DNA of 64,000 nucleotides from Euleptes europaea (lineage: Eukaryota; Chordata; Lepidosauria; Squamata; Sphaerodactylidae), in NCBI RefSeq assembly GCF_029931775.1, contig NC_079328.1, forward strand, positions 12,204,501-12,268,500. Reading direction: 5' to 3'. Below the pieces are notes generated by a model, which made no database searches, was not told where the DNA came from, and saw only the letters and a list, made by a program, of their open reading frames with translations. Position 1 is the first letter of the stretch. Each line of letters begins with the position of its first letter. Of this stretch, positions 9,151 through 20,440 are shown piece by piece. The translations under genes were made by a program, and so were the position numbers.

Positions 9151-10989
9151 ACGGGGCCAATGAGGAGTCACCATGATGACTGAGGCCTTGAGAAGCCGGA
9201 CTCTCCTTAAGACTCTCGGGATGAGAGGGAGGGGGGGGAAGGCATACAGAAGACCCTGTGGCCAAGGGGAGAGGAGGGCATCGATTTGTTCCGCCCCTGG
9301 TTGTTGGTACCTGGAGAAGTATCTCGGGAGCTGGTGATTGGTCTTGGAGGCGAAAAGGTCTACTAGTGGGGTGCCGAATCGGCGAGTGATGAGGGGAAAG
9401 ACTTCTGGGTTGAGGGACCACTCGGCTTCGTCTAGGTGTTGCCTGCTGAGCCAGTCCGCCTGTATGTTCGTGGTTCCCCTGATGTGTTCTGCACATAGTG
9501 ATGAGAGATGAGTTTCCGCCCATAGCAACACTGCTGTGGCTTCCCGGTGGAGAGCCGATGACCTGGAGCCTCCTTGCTTGTTCAAGTAAGCTTTTGCGCT
9601 CACATTGTCTGTTCTGATCATCAGGTCCTTGCCCACCAGTTGTTTTTGGAAATGTTGCAAGGCTTTGAATATAGCTCTGGTTTCCAGTATGTTGATATGT
9701 AGCCTCTGCTCGGAGGGGTTCCACAACCCCTGCGCCGGTTGTCCAAGTAGAGTTGCACCCCATCCTAAGAGGGAGGCATCTGTGAACATCTGCAAAGGGG
9801 TGGGTCTGATGTATTGAAGACCCTTGGAAAGATTGTTTGGTTGTGTCCACCAGATGAGACTGGACCTGGCCGCCTTTGATAGGATTAGGTACCTGTCCCT
9901 TTTCTGGATGATATGCTTCTGATGGGCTCTGAGGAACCGCTGGAGAGGTCTTGCTTTGAGGCGAGCCCATTGCACAGCTGGTATGCAGGAAATCATGTGG
10001 CCCTGTAATTTCGCCAGGGTCATGAGGCTTACGGTTCTGGATTTGAAGGCAGATTTGGCCATGGAGTGTATTTTGAGAATCTTGTCCTCTGGTAAGATGA
10101 GAGCGTTGATTGTCGTGTCTATGTAGACCCCTAGGTGACGGAGTCTTTGAGTGGGATCTAGATGGCTCTTCTTGAAGTTTATCATGAATCCGTGAGTTTC
10201 TAGGGATTCCAGTACCCTTTGCGTGTGCAGTGAGCTTTGCTCGGTGGATGAAGCGCAAATAAGTACGTCGTCCAGATATGGATGTAGACGTATTCCTTCT
10301 TTTCGTAGCAGTGCCACCACTGTCACCAGCACCTTGGAGAAGACTCGTGGGGCTGAAGACAGACCGAAGGGGAGCGCCCGGAACTGGTAGTGATGACCTT
10401 GATACTGGAACCTTAGAAATCTTCTGTGTTGAGGGTGAATTAAGATATGAAGGTAGGCTTCTGTCAGATCTATAGAGGTGAGGAAGTCTCCCGGTCTTAG
10501 GGCCTCCGCGATGGATTTCAGGGTTTCCATCCTGAAGCGCTTTTTGAGAACGTGCCTGTTTAGGTGTTTGAGGTCTAGTATGGCACGCCATCCGCCGTCT
10601 CTCTTGGGCACGGTAAAGAAGATTGAGTAGATTCCCAAGGAGCGTTCCAATGGTGGGACCGGTTCTATGGCCTTGATAAGTTGAAGGTGTAGGATGGCCT
10701 GGGAGGTCCTGTGTTGTTTGTCCCTGTTCTTGGAGGTCGGTGAAACTCTCATCCGATCTGACGGAGGTCTGAAAAATTCGATTTGATAGCCTTGACGTAT
10801 TAGCCGAAGCACCCAAGGGTCTGGCTGGGAGGCTTCCCACTGAGGGTAAAATAGAGTGAGTCTGCCCCCCACCGGAGGTGGGTTGGCGTCACTGTTTGCC
10901 TTGGCGAGCAGTCTTGTCTCCTTTTTCCCCTTGGAAGTTGGAGAATCTGTTGGATCTAGAGAATCGACCTGTTCTTCGAAAGGAGCCAC
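8998..10989 (-). CDS. DIRS reverse transcriptase-RNase H
   Basis: A 663-codon frame. RT features in order: GIYSIFFTVPKRDGGWRAIL (fingers), FLTSIDLTEAYLHI, LPFGLSSAPRVFSKVL, and the catalytic YLDDVLI. RNase H follows, with FTDASLLGWGA, the ETRAIFKAL acidic helix and RTDNVSAKAYLN. A C-terminal part with VDLFASKTNHQLPRYFS and YAFPPLPLI is the DIRS-type extension downstream of RNase H. The 5' end overlaps the gag-like region and the 3' end overlaps the recombinase frame. It would copy the element's RNA into DNA. Confidence 0.92.
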   Translation of the reverse strand: MAPFEEQVDSLDPTDSPTSKGKKETRLLAKANSDANPPPVGGRLTLFYPQWEASQPDPWVLRLIRQGYQIEFFRPPSDRMRVSPTSKNRDKQHRTSQAILHLQLIKAIEPVPPLERSLGIYSIFFTVPKRDGGWRAILDLKHLNRHVLKKRFRMETLKSIAEALRPGDFLTSIDLTEAYLHILIHPQHRRFLRFQYQGHHYQFRALPFGLSSAPRVFSKVLVTVVALLRKEGIRLHPYLDDVLICASSTEQSSLHTQRVLESLETHGFMINFKKSHLDPTQRLRHLGVYIDTTINALILPEDKILKIHSMAKSAFKSRTVSLMTLAKLQGHMISCIPAVQWARLKARPLQRFLRAHQKHIIQKRDRYLILSKAARSSLIWWTQPNNLSKGLQYIRPTPLQMFTDASLLGWGATLLGQPAQGLWNPSEQRLHINILETRAIFKALQHFQKQLVGKDLMIRTDNVSAKAYLNKQGGSRSSALHREATAVLLWAETHLSSLCAEHIRGTTNIQADWLSRQHLDEAEWSLNPEVFPLITRRFGTPLVDLFASKTNHQLPRYFSRYQQPGAEQIDALLSPWPQGLLYAFPPLPLIPRVLRRVRLLKASVIMVTPHWPRRPWFPSLIELSRHNHWRLPDRPDLLIQGPICHPDPNWFQLTAWLLNGADC

Positions 10990-12890
10990 GGTTGGAACTC
11001 CAATTGCCTCTTCTCTGTTCTGGTCTGAACCGCTGGAGGGTATGGTAGGGTCGAAAGGATGTGTTAGATGAGAAACCTTTGGGGTCCTTGCGTAGACTCT
11101 TGGGAAGCATCTTCTTTCTGTCCCTGGTTTCCACCAGGATGGAGTCCAGTTTATCTCCGAAAAGCCTCTTCCCTTGGTAAGGATATCCCATGAGGACTGA
11201 TTTAGATCTGTGCTCTGTCTGCCAAGGTCGAAGCCAAAGCGCCCTTCTAGCGGAAGAGGCGGTAGCCATGGCTCTAGCAGCGAATGTCATCGTATCTAGA
11301 GTAGAGTCTGCCAGGAAGGACACAGCTCTCAGAATTCTTGACACTCCCTCCTGGGCATTTTTCTCCTCTGCCGGAATAAGTTGAGCTAGTTTGCGAGTCC
11401 ATATGATGGCCGCTCTGGAAACCAGGGCCGATGTTATGGAGGAGCTTATGGCTAGAGCAGACGCCTGATGAGACTTCTTACATGCTAATTCCGTCTTCCT
11501 ATCAGCTGGGTCTCTGATCATCACTAAACCCTCCTCAGTGACCAGATCTGAAGAGTGTAGAGCTGTAACTGGTGACTCCACTAAAGGGACCTGTAGCAGA
11601 TCAGCTGTGCTATTGGCTATAGAGTATAACTTTCTAGTGGCTAGGGGGACCTGTTTGGTTGCCATCGGTTTGTCCCATTCTGCCTTTAGTAAGGACAGGA
11701 AATAGTCTGGGACAGGGACTGTCCTGTCTGGGGCTTCATGCATATGGAAAAATTCCTTGGATCCTCTCTTTTGCTGCTCTGATTGCTTATCAGGTTCTGC
11801 TGAGAGGTCCAACGCTGCAAGCGTCTTAGTTATTAACAGGGGAAATTCCTCAGTATTAAAGATTCTATTTTGTTTTGGTTGGTCAGGGATCTCCTCGCCC
11901 TCTGAAGAGAACTCGCCCTCCTCTTTGTCACTCCCTTCGTCTTCAGAAGAAAAAGGGGAGGTGGTCTGTTGCAAGACATTGTCCTGAGTAGCAACAGTGG
12001 TCCTACGTCCCTTCCCTATTAATTGACTGGAGTAAGGATCCAGTGTTTGAGCTCTGGATCTCTCCTCTGGTCTGGGTGCAGAGTGCCCAGCCATGATGGA
12101 TGGAGGTGGGGAGGCTATTTGTGCTGCTCTGATGCCTTCAGTGAGGGCTTCCTTAAATAAGGTAGAGAGCTCTGCTTTTAGAAAGGAGAGGCCGCTAGTA
12201 TCCAGCAGGGGGGGTGGGGGGAAGATAGGATTCATTGGTAGAATGTTGCCAGAGGCGATTTGAGGCGAGACGCCGGGTATATTTTGAGGCGAGACGCCTG
12301 GGAGGGGAGGGGGCGAGACGCCCATGAGCGCGCTGGGATTGAGCAGGGGCGAGACGCCCTGGAGCATGGCGGTGGAAGGGACTGGCGAGACGCCGACCGC
12401 CTGGGTAATCCCCCGTGCGCTGAAGGAGGGAGGAGCGGCAGACGCCGCTGAATGTTCCCCGGTTCCAAACATGGAGAGGGGAGGGGCGATAGCCGCGCCG
12501 TAATCGCTAGCAGCGGTTTGAATATCAGCGGCGCGTGCTACAAAACCCGAAGCGGCGTGTGCTGCTGTTTCTCCCCCCGCCCGTCTGGTCGGCTCGTATT
12601 TTTGGGGCGGCCTGCGGGGCGGGCGCCGCCGCGTCTTTCCCTTTGTTCCCGCTTGTAGGCGCGGTGGAAGAAGGAGAGGTGCGATCGGCTTTAGGCAGGC
12701 GTTTAGCTTTGCCAGTTTTAGAGTTGCCGGTCCGCTTCCTCTTTCCCGCTCCGGGGCCCCCTTTTTGCTTACCCTTAGCCTCGAAGGTATAGCTGCAGGA
12801 TGGCTGCTCCTGCAAAGTTTGAGTGGGCTGCAAAAGACCCGGGTCCAGATCCCCCGGGACTATGAAGGGATCGGACTGCTTGTCCGCCAT
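10889..12890 (-). CDS. DIRS gag-like region
   Basis: The first protein-coding region of the element, read leftward. It opens with an ATG in a good context near the right terminal repeat (MADKQSDPF), is lysine- and proline-rich early, and carries a short repeat of the tetrapeptide GVSP. Further on it has an acidic stretch (SSEDEGSDKEEGEFSSEGEE) and a basic C-terminus (RPEQRRGNWSSNRGSFRR) suited to nucleic-acid binding. About one break at most is suspected in this region. No zinc knuckle is visible, as in other DIRS elements. Confidence 0.75.
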
Positions 12891-12984
12891 CTTGGAATGG
12901 CGGGAAGGCAGGTATCCTAATGCAGGTTAAATTTAGGACAGAATTAGGGATAGATAATTAGTAGTAGATAAGTGATTATAGTAG

Positions 12985-13022
12985 TAGAATAGGAAGAAGA
13001 AGAAGAAGAAGAAGAAGAGGAA
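12985..13022. repeat. (AAG)n microsatellite inside the DIRS 5' leader
   Basis: About eight GAA repeats between the gag-like start and the right terminal repeat. Confidence 0.9.
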
Positions 13023-13103
13023 GTAATCAGATTATTTTCTATTTTCTAGTAGGTCTGCGCAGAGCTGCGACTCTAGGCTGCTCTCCCGACGAGGCAGGAA
13101 ACA

Positions 13104-13218
13104 AAACTGAAAGGAGGGGCGTTTCCCTCAAGGGACAGGAAGTTGAGTTTTGAGTCCTGCCTCCCGGAGAACGAGGAACGGAAAACACCCATTCTATAGA
13201 TGTCCTTCTCCCTCTGAG
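13104..13218. repeat. DIRS right inverted terminal repeat
   Basis: Inverted partner of 7513-7629. On the minus-strand element this is the 5' end and probably carries the promoter, but no TATA-like motif is obvious. The element edge GAGAA ends at 13,224. Confidence 0.92.
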
Positions 13219-13224
13219 CGAGAA

Positions 13225-13965
13225 AGTACGGGGAAGAAGAGAAAGCATGTGGGTTGCCTTGTATGTAAGAGAGGCAACGGATGTGCGAATGTTTGTCTTC
13301 AAGGGTTGGAGAGGGGTGGTGAAAACGAGAAAACCTCTCTCCTGCCCCACCGTGTTCCCTTCCACCACCACCCCACGGTCCACTTGGAATCCGACTGCTT
13401 TCTTTTCATTCCCAGTTCTCAAACCAAGCTGTAATTTACTGTCTTATCCAGCTCTCCCTTTGCCTTCCCAAACACCACAGAACAACTTATTTGCTGGTTG
13501 AGCAAATCCACCACCTTTCGCCCCTCCCCATGTTTCACCATTAAAAAAACACACACTAAAGAGCCGATTCATTTTAATCTTTACCTGAGGTCAGATTTGC
13601 TTATCTTTTCCTTAATCCTCCAGCTTTCCCCACCCCTCCACCCCAGTTCCTTTGGAAATCCAGCTAGAAGACTGAATGTAAGAAGGATGGTCTTAAAAGG
13701 GGGAGAGGGGTCCTGTATCTCACAGGATCAGGCCCTGATTGGTCCAACAAAACTAAAAACAAAACAAAAAACCACTTTAAGGCATTCAGAAATTCACCAA
13801 AGCAATGCAAGGTCAACAGGAGCACTTGGACACTTAAGGACAGAATAATTTATCTCCACCACAACCCTTTAAAGGAATCTCAAGGTCTTCGTAACAAAGC
13901 AAAGCGGAAGCAAGAGGAGAAAGCCAAATACCACCAGTACACTGAGCCTCTAACTTTTTGCTTTA
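13225..13965. other. Unassigned non-coding stretch
   Basis: No repeat family or gene recognised. The overlapping short open frames are unconvincing. Confidence 0.5.
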
Positions 13966-14273
13966 GAAGAAGAGTTGGTTTTTATATGCCGACTTTCTCT
14001 ACCTTTTAAGGAGAATCAAACTGGCTTACAACCACCTTCCCTTCCCCTCCCCACAACAGACACCCTGTGCGGTAGGTGGGGCTAAGAAGGTTTGGAGAGA
14101 ACTGTGACTGGCCCAAGGTTACCCAGCTGGCTTCATGTGGAGGAGTGGGGAGACCAACCTGGTTCACCAGAGTAGCACCCGCCACTCATGTGGAGGAGTG
14201 GGGAATCAAAACCAGTTCTCCAGATTAGAGTCCACCGCTCCAAACCACCGTTCTTCACCGCTACACCACGCTG
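13966..14273 (-). repeat. tRNA SINE (GTGGTGTAGTGGTTAAGAG type)
   Basis: On the minus strand: tRNA-like head CCAGCGTGGTGTAGCGGTGA, B box region GGTTTTGATTCCCC, then CACCTACCGCACAGGGTGTC and a tail ending AAAACCAACTCTTCTTC. Full-length or nearly so. Confidence 0.88.
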
Positions 14274-14481
14274 GGGGAAGAGGGGGAAAGCTGCAAACAG
14301 CTGTTGTGGCCCACACACAAAAGCCAGAACAAGAAACACTATCCATGCAATGCCTTTTATTGGTCTAACCGAAACGACACAAAGCATTGTGTGAGCTTCT
14401 GAGCTCATTAGAAAGTAGTCTTCTTCAGGCCGGATGTTAGGGGGGGAATTAAAAATGAAAATTTTCCATGTCCTTACAAGT

Positions 14482-14778
14482 AGAAGAAGAGTTGGTTTTA
14501 ATATGCCAACTTTCTCTCCCACTTAGGGCAGAATCGAACCGGCTTACAATCACCTTCCCTTCCCCACAACAGACACCCTGTGAGGTAGGTGGAGCTGAGA
14601 GCTGTGACTAGCCCAAGATCACCCAGCTGGCTTCATGTGGGGGAGTGGGGAAACCAACCAGGTTCACCAGATTAGTGTCTGCCGCTCATGTGGAGGAGAG
14701 GGGAATCAAACCCGGTTCCCCAGATCAGAGTCCACCACTCCAAACCACTGCTCTGAACCACTACACCACGCTGGCTCT
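14482..14778 (-). repeat. tRNA SINE (GTGGTGTAGTGGTTAAGAG type)
   Basis: Same family as the preceding copy, 209 bp away and in the same orientation. The head is at the right end (GAGCCAGCGTGGTGTAGTGG). Confidence 0.88.
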
Positions 14779-14915
14779 CATTGGCCACTGACACTCATTT
14801 CAAAGAGATGATCACAAAACTGTATCTTTAATACCACTCCCCGCAAAACAGAAGGGGAATATATTGCTTTCCTCTGACACCATTCAGATATAAGATTAAC
14901 TACATGATAAATTTT

Positions 14916-15120
14916 AGCCCTGACCTGGATTGCCCAGGCTAGCCCAATCTTGTCTGACTGGGGAAGCTAAGCAGGGTCAGCCCTGGTGCATCATTTGGCT
15001 GGGAGACCTCCAAGGAATACCAGGGGCATGACGCGGGAGGCAGGCAATGGCAAACCACCTCTGAACATCTCTTCCCTTGAAAACCCTACAGGGTCGCCAT
15101 AAGTCAGCAGCAATTTGACA
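14916..15120 (+). repeat. 5S-rRNA-derived SINE
   Basis: The head AGCCCTGACCTGGATTGCCC, with GAAGCTAAGCAGGGTC and TGGCTGGGAGACC, matches the internal promoter part of 5S rRNA. The body has GGCAATGGCAAACCACCTCT and GGGTCGCCATAAGTC, a Bov-B-like tail. It is not a functional 5S gene: the 5S part is diverged and fused to the SINE body. Confidence 0.85.
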
Positions 15121-16420
15121 TCAAATTTATTATTTATTTATTTATTTTAACTCCCATCAAGTTGGTTAAAGAATGCAAACAGTATGGACAACTCTCACTT
15201 TTCCATAGACAGGAAAGTTATTCTACAGGCCGGTGGTGACTTTTGGAACACCGCAGGTTAATTTGCGCCAAATGGAAGAGTTGGGTTGCTTTTGCACAGG
15301 TTCTACTGATCACTGATACAAATGCCAAAGCAGTTACAGCCGCATGGCATTTATGCTACCCCCTCCTGCCTGCCTCCCCCCCCCCAACATCATCAGCATG
15401 AGGTTTTTTATTACCACCAGTCATCAGTTTATTACTACAGTATTTTATCACTATAGCAATCTATCTACTACCTTTTCCAAAAAATGTCACAAAGCCTGCC
15501 AACTGCAAGAATGGGAATGGTGGGCAGGAGATGAAATAAGACCCTCCCCTTCTTCACTGCCCCAACCCCATTTTCAATACAAGCTTCTAGGAAAGAAATA
15601 TCAAAGCAGGTTTGAAAAGAGTCACAGCCAAGCAGGGGAAATCCCAGAAGGATGGCAGAAGCATCAATGATGTTGCGTAGAAGCCGAAATTAAATCCCCT
15701 GTGGTTTGGGGTGGAGGTGGGGAGACATGGAGCAAGAGTTCTGTGCAGAAACAAGCTTGGACTAATATACTGAAAACTGACAAAGAGGGGATAAGATTCC
15801 CATCTTTTTGAAGACATCCAGCAGCAAGCCCAGTAGATTCAAGGGTTGGAAACCACATTCCTCAAGGCAGAGATGAGGCATAAAAGCTGAGAGCCAACAG
15901 GAAACACTCTGTTCCTCTACTAAGGTGTTCAACTATTTCATGCATTTACAAGTCACACCAAGCAGTACACTTCCACAGATGGTAACAGGACAACACAGGT
16001 AAATCAACTATAGTCCAGATTCCTGTCCTGATGCAAGCACAAAGCAACGGCTCAAAGGGCATATAACTCAAACACAGGTGACAGAGCTCCAGTTTACACA
16101 TTTACCCACATGTGGAATACATAGGTACACAACACATTAAGGAATTAAGGATTTAACATTGAGGACTAAGGATTTAACATTGAGGACCGAGGATACATTC
16201 TGCAAACCAATTCATCCATTTTAAGATCAGAAAAGCTGACACAGAGAACCTCTACTTCAAAAGACAATTGCCGTTCCCGTGTGATAGGGCAGATCTCTCA
16301 AGAAAGTGAGCCACGGGGCACAACTACTGAATCCTGGCAGGGCAGGAGGGAGGAAGAGCCTGCCAGATGCAAAACCAGCAGTAGCTGAGTTCTCTCCTTG
16401 CCACCAGGTCACAAGCTGAA
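15121..16420. other. Unassigned non-coding stretch
   Basis: Starts with an A/T-rich TTTA run that may be the SINE tail. At about 16,140-16,190 a 20-bp unit (GGATTTAACATTGAGGAC) occurs twice in tandem. No gene seen. Confidence 0.5.
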
Positions 16421-16423
16421 GGG

Positions 16424-16693
16424 CCCTCAGAGGGGAGTGGACATGTTCATGGAGGAGGGGTATTCATGGCTACTAGTTGAAATGGATGCTAGTCATGATG
16501 TATACCTATTCTCTCCAGGATCAGAGGAGCAGGCCTATTATAGGAGGTGCTGTGAAACACAGGAAGGATGGTGCTGCTACAGTTGTCTTGTTTGTGGGCT
16601 TCCTAGAGGTACCTGGTTGGCCACTGTGTGAACAGACTGCTGGACTTGATGGGCCTTGGTCTGATCCAGCAGGGCTTTTCTTATGTTCTTACC
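16424..16693 (+). mobile_element. CR1-like LINE 3' end (TTCTTATG-tail subfamily)
   Basis: Contains the end of ORF2 (GGGGAGTGGACATGTTCATG then GAGGAG), then a 3' UTR with TTGGCCACTGTGTGAACAGA and TGGTCTGATCCAGCAGGG, ending TTTCTTATGTTCTTA. Confidence 0.85.
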
Positions 16694-16863
16694 GCAGCCT
16701 GGGGTGCAGGGAGGGGGGCAGGGGCTGCATTAGGCAGCCTCATCGATCCAGGCCAGCCCAGGGTACATTACTTTTGTTGTGTTGCATTATTTATTTAAAT
16801 TGGTAATGTCTTTGGGATTTTTATGCCAACTGCTTTGGGTCCCTCCTGGGGAAAAGTGGCATG

Positions 16864-17371
16864 CCAAGTCCTAAGAGGAAAGGTTGAAGGAGCTGGGTAT
16901 GTTTAGCCTGAAAAGGAGAAGACTGAGAGGTGATATGATAACCATCTTCAAGTACTTGAAGGGCTGTTATATAGAGGAGGGTGCCGAGTTGTTTTCTTTT
17001 GCTCCAGGTCGGACCAGAACCAATGGGTTGAAATTAAATCAAAAGAGTTTCTGTCTAGACATTAGGAAGAATTTTCTAACAGTTAGAGTGGTTCCTCTGT
17101 GGAACAGGCTTCCTCGGGAGGTGGTAAGCTCTCCTTCTCTGGAGATTTTTAAGCAAAGGCTAGATGGCCATCTGTCAGCAATGCTGATTCTATGACCTTA
17201 GGCAGACCATGAGAGGGAGGGCACCTTGGCCATCTTCTGGGCATGGAGTAGGGGTCACTGGCGGTGTGGGGGGGAGGTAGTTTGGAATTTCCTGCATTGT
17301 GCAGGGGGTGGGACTAGATGACCCTGGTGGTCCCTTCCAATTCTATGATTCTTTGATTCTATGATTCTGTG
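16864..17371 (+). mobile_element. CR1 LINE 3' fragment (ATTCTATG-tail)
   Basis: It encodes about 100 residues of the ORF2 C-terminus, including FSLKRRRLRGDMI, RTRTNGLKLNQ, LDIRKNFLTVRVVPLWNRL and PREVVSSPSLEIFKQRLDGH. A 3' UTR follows with GGACTAGATGACCCTGGTGG and a tail of imperfect ATTCTATG repeats. Strongly 5' truncated, as most CR1 copies are. Confidence 0.93.
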
Positions 17372-17759
17372 TGGTCAGAAGGAAACTTGTTGTGTCTACT
17401 ACCCCTTCTATTTAGGAGAAATCATATTCCCCCAAAGGCTAGTATGAATCACTGCATAGCCCAGCACCATAAAGATTTGGACCGGGAGCCAGCAAAGCAA
17501 GCTGAGGCAGTGTTTGGTAGTTAACTGTTAAGTTTCTATTCACCAGCTGTGAATCCCAGTCTCATGACAGTGTTACCTTATACAAGCTGTGTTAACAAAA
17601 GGAAAATAATTTTCTTTTAACTCTGAGAAATAAACCTGCTCAGTGCTTGCGATCTTCTTTTATCTAAATTAAGTGGCATCAAATGATTACTTCTAAGCCG
17701 CCAGATTCCCATTTCCTTCAGCTGCAACAGATTAATGCAGCTTCCCCTTCAGAATTATT
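17372..17759. other. Unassigned non-coding stretch
   Basis: Nothing recognised. Confidence 0.5.
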
Positions 17760-17945
17760 ACTGACTTATTTACTTTTTATTTACTTCATTTATACCTCAC
17801 CGTTTGTCCTAATGGGGACCCAAAATAGCATACCTATTCCTCCTTGCTCCATTTTATCCTGGCAACAATCCTGTGAGGTAGGTTTGGCCAAGAGTGACTG
17901 GCCCAAGGTCCAGGGCCGAGTGTGGATTCAAAACACGGTCTTCCA
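17760..17945 (-). repeat. tRNA SINE of the AGTGGTTAGAG group, degraded
   Basis: On the minus strand it contains TGGGCCAGTCACTCTTGGCC, CCTACCTCACAGGATTG and a tail-side GGTCCCCATTAGGACAAACG. The tRNA head is largely lost. Confidence 0.6.
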
Positions 17946-19125
17946 CTGGCGCTTTCAAGCTGTTATGAATTTTGTATCTTTTTTACAGGTTTGCCCTTTC
18001 AATTTTTAACCCCCCCCCCCAAAAAATGTAACATTTATAAGATGTTCAATTAACTGAGTCTCACTTAGAAAAGCAGACTATAAATGAAAACAAATCAGCC
18101 CATGCATAAAATGGCTCACGTGCCTAACAAACCCAGAAATAATTTTTCAAAACAGCAATGAAGCGTTATCCACCAGGAACTGGATGCCGCCAGGAAAGTA
18201 TTTTGCACCACATGGAAGAACAGAAGGATGGTTACAGAGAATACACCAGAAATTTAAACCAAGAGGTCCCTGTGTTTTTGGAAGGTGGGAAGGCATCACA
18301 GAGATCCCATGTTTTGTACACCAAGCAGGGGTGGTACAGGCTAAGGGCACCGATGCGTGACTCGACAGACATTTCTCAGAAGCTCAGCAAGGGGAAGGTT
18401 TAAACTACAACTCAGACCAGACAAACAAGAGCCGGAACAGATGAGAGCAGTAGCTAAAAAATCAACAAACTGGTGCATGCATCAAAATGTTCCTGGCTTG
18501 AAACCTACCTCTGCAAGCCCCTCACTCTCCACTCCATATCCGCAATAAGGGGATAACAATATCCTTCTTCTAGGGTCCTTGTAAGGACTACGAGATTGGC
18601 AGAACACTTGAAAGCACTATACAAATGCTAATTATTACTATTGGCACAAGCAGCAATACGGTAGCAAGCAATAGGCTTAAGCTACTCAGTGAAAGCTGTA
18701 TGCGATGAGGAACAGAAATTATGAGGCCCGGGGTCTTTCTACTGAACGAGCCGGGTCTGGATCCTCCTCTCGCAAAGCCAACTCGAGCTGAACAGTCTTA
18801 TGCCTCGGCCTTCTGTCTCTGTAATGAGCGTCAACAGCCAGGGAGTTGGTCTCACCTGCAAAACTCCCACTGTCTCCACATACAGTCATCGTCCTGGCTG
18901 ACCAGGGAACCAACATGAAGAAACCCCACCCGAGCCTCACAAGTTGCAAAAGAGAGTGAGTCTGAAGAGTTCAGGGCAGCATTCCCCGTTCGTTCTCCAA
19001 CGGTGCAATCTTAAACAGACCCTTGTAAGGCTGCTGAAGGGAGTGTGCTTAGGAGAGGGTGACTCTGAAACCACAAAGCGAGTAGCTCACACCAATGTTT
19101 TACCTGTGTCCTACCTGTGTCCACT
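17946..19125. other. Unassigned non-coding stretch
   Basis: Has a 10-base C run near 18,011 and several short open frames without recognisable domains. No exon can be supported. Confidence 0.5.
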
Positions 19126-19129
19126 CATC

Positions 19130-19390
19130 CCAGCGTGGTGGTGTCGTTAAGAGCAGTGGTTTAGAGCGGAGGACTCTAATCTGGAGAACCAGGTTAGTTC
19201 CCCCCATTCCTACGCACAAAGCCAGCTGGGTGACCTTGGGCTAGTCACAGCTCTCTTAGAGCTCTCTCAGCCTCACCTACCTCACAGGGTGTCTGTTGTG
19301 GGGAGGGGAAGGGAAGGTGATTGCAAGCCGGTTTGATTGTTCCTTGAGTGGTAGAGAAACTCGGCATATAAAAAACAACTCTTCTTCTAC
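19130..19390 (+). repeat. tRNA SINE (GTGGTGTAGTGGTTAAGAG type)
   Basis: The head CAGCGTGGTGGTGTCGTTAA is slightly altered. The body has GGTGACCTTGGGCTAGTCAC and CAGGGTGTCTGTTGTGGGG, and the tail ends AACTCTTCTTC. Confidence 0.87.
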
Positions 19391-20440
19391 CTTAGCCATT
19401 TTTCACTCATGGAAAACTATAAATCAGCTTTTATGAAGTCTTCCAGCCTATTTGCCTGGAGGAGACTCTCCTGCTCCACAGGTGACCAGCTATTTTTTTG
19501 TTCCTGATTTGGAGACCAGGAAGGGTAATACTTTTAAAAGCCATGTGAAGCTGCACCCTACTGCCACAGAGAAGATTTAGGACACACCATTTGCCTGATT
19601 TGAATGACAAAAGTCACGGCGGCTGAACCAGTGCGTAAAAGGATAGACCTCGCTAAGATGCGCCTCCATTCTCTAAGACGCAGAGGGATAAATAGAACAT
19701 AAATAGCCACCCCGAAGGAAACTTTTCCCTAAGACGCCAAGTTTGTGAGCCTGTATTTGGAATGCTTTGCATACTTCTCATTATCAGATTATAGCTGAAG
19801 AAAATAACGCAGAGGGCAACCAGAACTGATACTTGGAGCCAGCTGTTGCAGTCATTCACAGCGGTGGCACGAACTAGGTCAAAGGTTTCCAAAAGGCAAG
19901 GCAGGGCAGGAACGCCAGGGGGATCCAGCTCCTAAAACCGATCCCCCCCCCCCCGCCATTCCCGCTCGGCAGGCAATATTCTGTCGACGCAGCACGAGAG
20001 GAGCACCCCCGCCCCGCACACACCATCAACCTTATCAGGCGGAGGCGAGAAACAAGGCCAGGCCGGCAGCTGGAGACCGTCCACTGGAATCTGCTTTGTC
20101 CTCCGCAGCCGCCGCCAAGGTTGTTGGGAAGGCAATCGGGACTGAGTCACAGAGAAGGAAACTTAAAAATAGAACGCAGAGGCCCAAATCTCTCCCTCAA
20201 GGAAGGCCATAGGGTTGAGAAGAAAAAGAATACGGGGTGGGACTCAACAGTCCCTCCCCGGATACTGGATAGGGCCAAACAAGCCAGTTCTGCATCTTAA
20301 GCTAAGCACTGTCAGCTGGAATCAATGTCGCTACCAGCCACTCACGTCAAAATCGATAAGAGGCTTTTCTGTATCGCAAACACCTGAAAATCTTGGGGCC
20401 TATCTTTCACACTTCCTTGCCTTTGCTGTGGTTTTAAAGC
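19391..20440. other. Unassigned; moderately GC-rich patch at 19.9-20.1 kb
   Basis: The 19.93-20.12 kb part has a 14-base C run and several CpGs but is too small to call a CpG island with confidence. No exon recognised. Confidence 0.4.

Larger units (their letters stand above)
7474..13224 (-). mobile_element. DIRS-type tyrosine-recombinase retrotransposon, whole-looking
   Basis: A 5.75-kb element read on the minus strand. Parts: inverted terminal repeats of about 115 bp (7513-7629 and 13,104-13,218), a 39-bp left-only end (7474-7512), an internal complementary region (7845-7937) matching both outer ends, a gag-like region (10,889-12,890), RT-RNase H (8998-10,989), and a tyrosine recombinase (7970 to about 9.1 kb) in a frame overlapping the RT frame, as is usual for this order. 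There is no target-site duplication, as expected for recombinase-mediated integration. The RT and recombinase regions are open, with at most about one break in the gag-like region, so insertion appears recent. Neither transcription nor activity can be judged from sequence alone. Confidence 0.93.

Noticed and set aside
9150-10840. The upstream half of the 956-codon DIRS recombinase frame as protein
   Set aside because: It lies across the RT-RNase H gene in another phase and shows no domain. Only the C-terminal recombinase part is supported.
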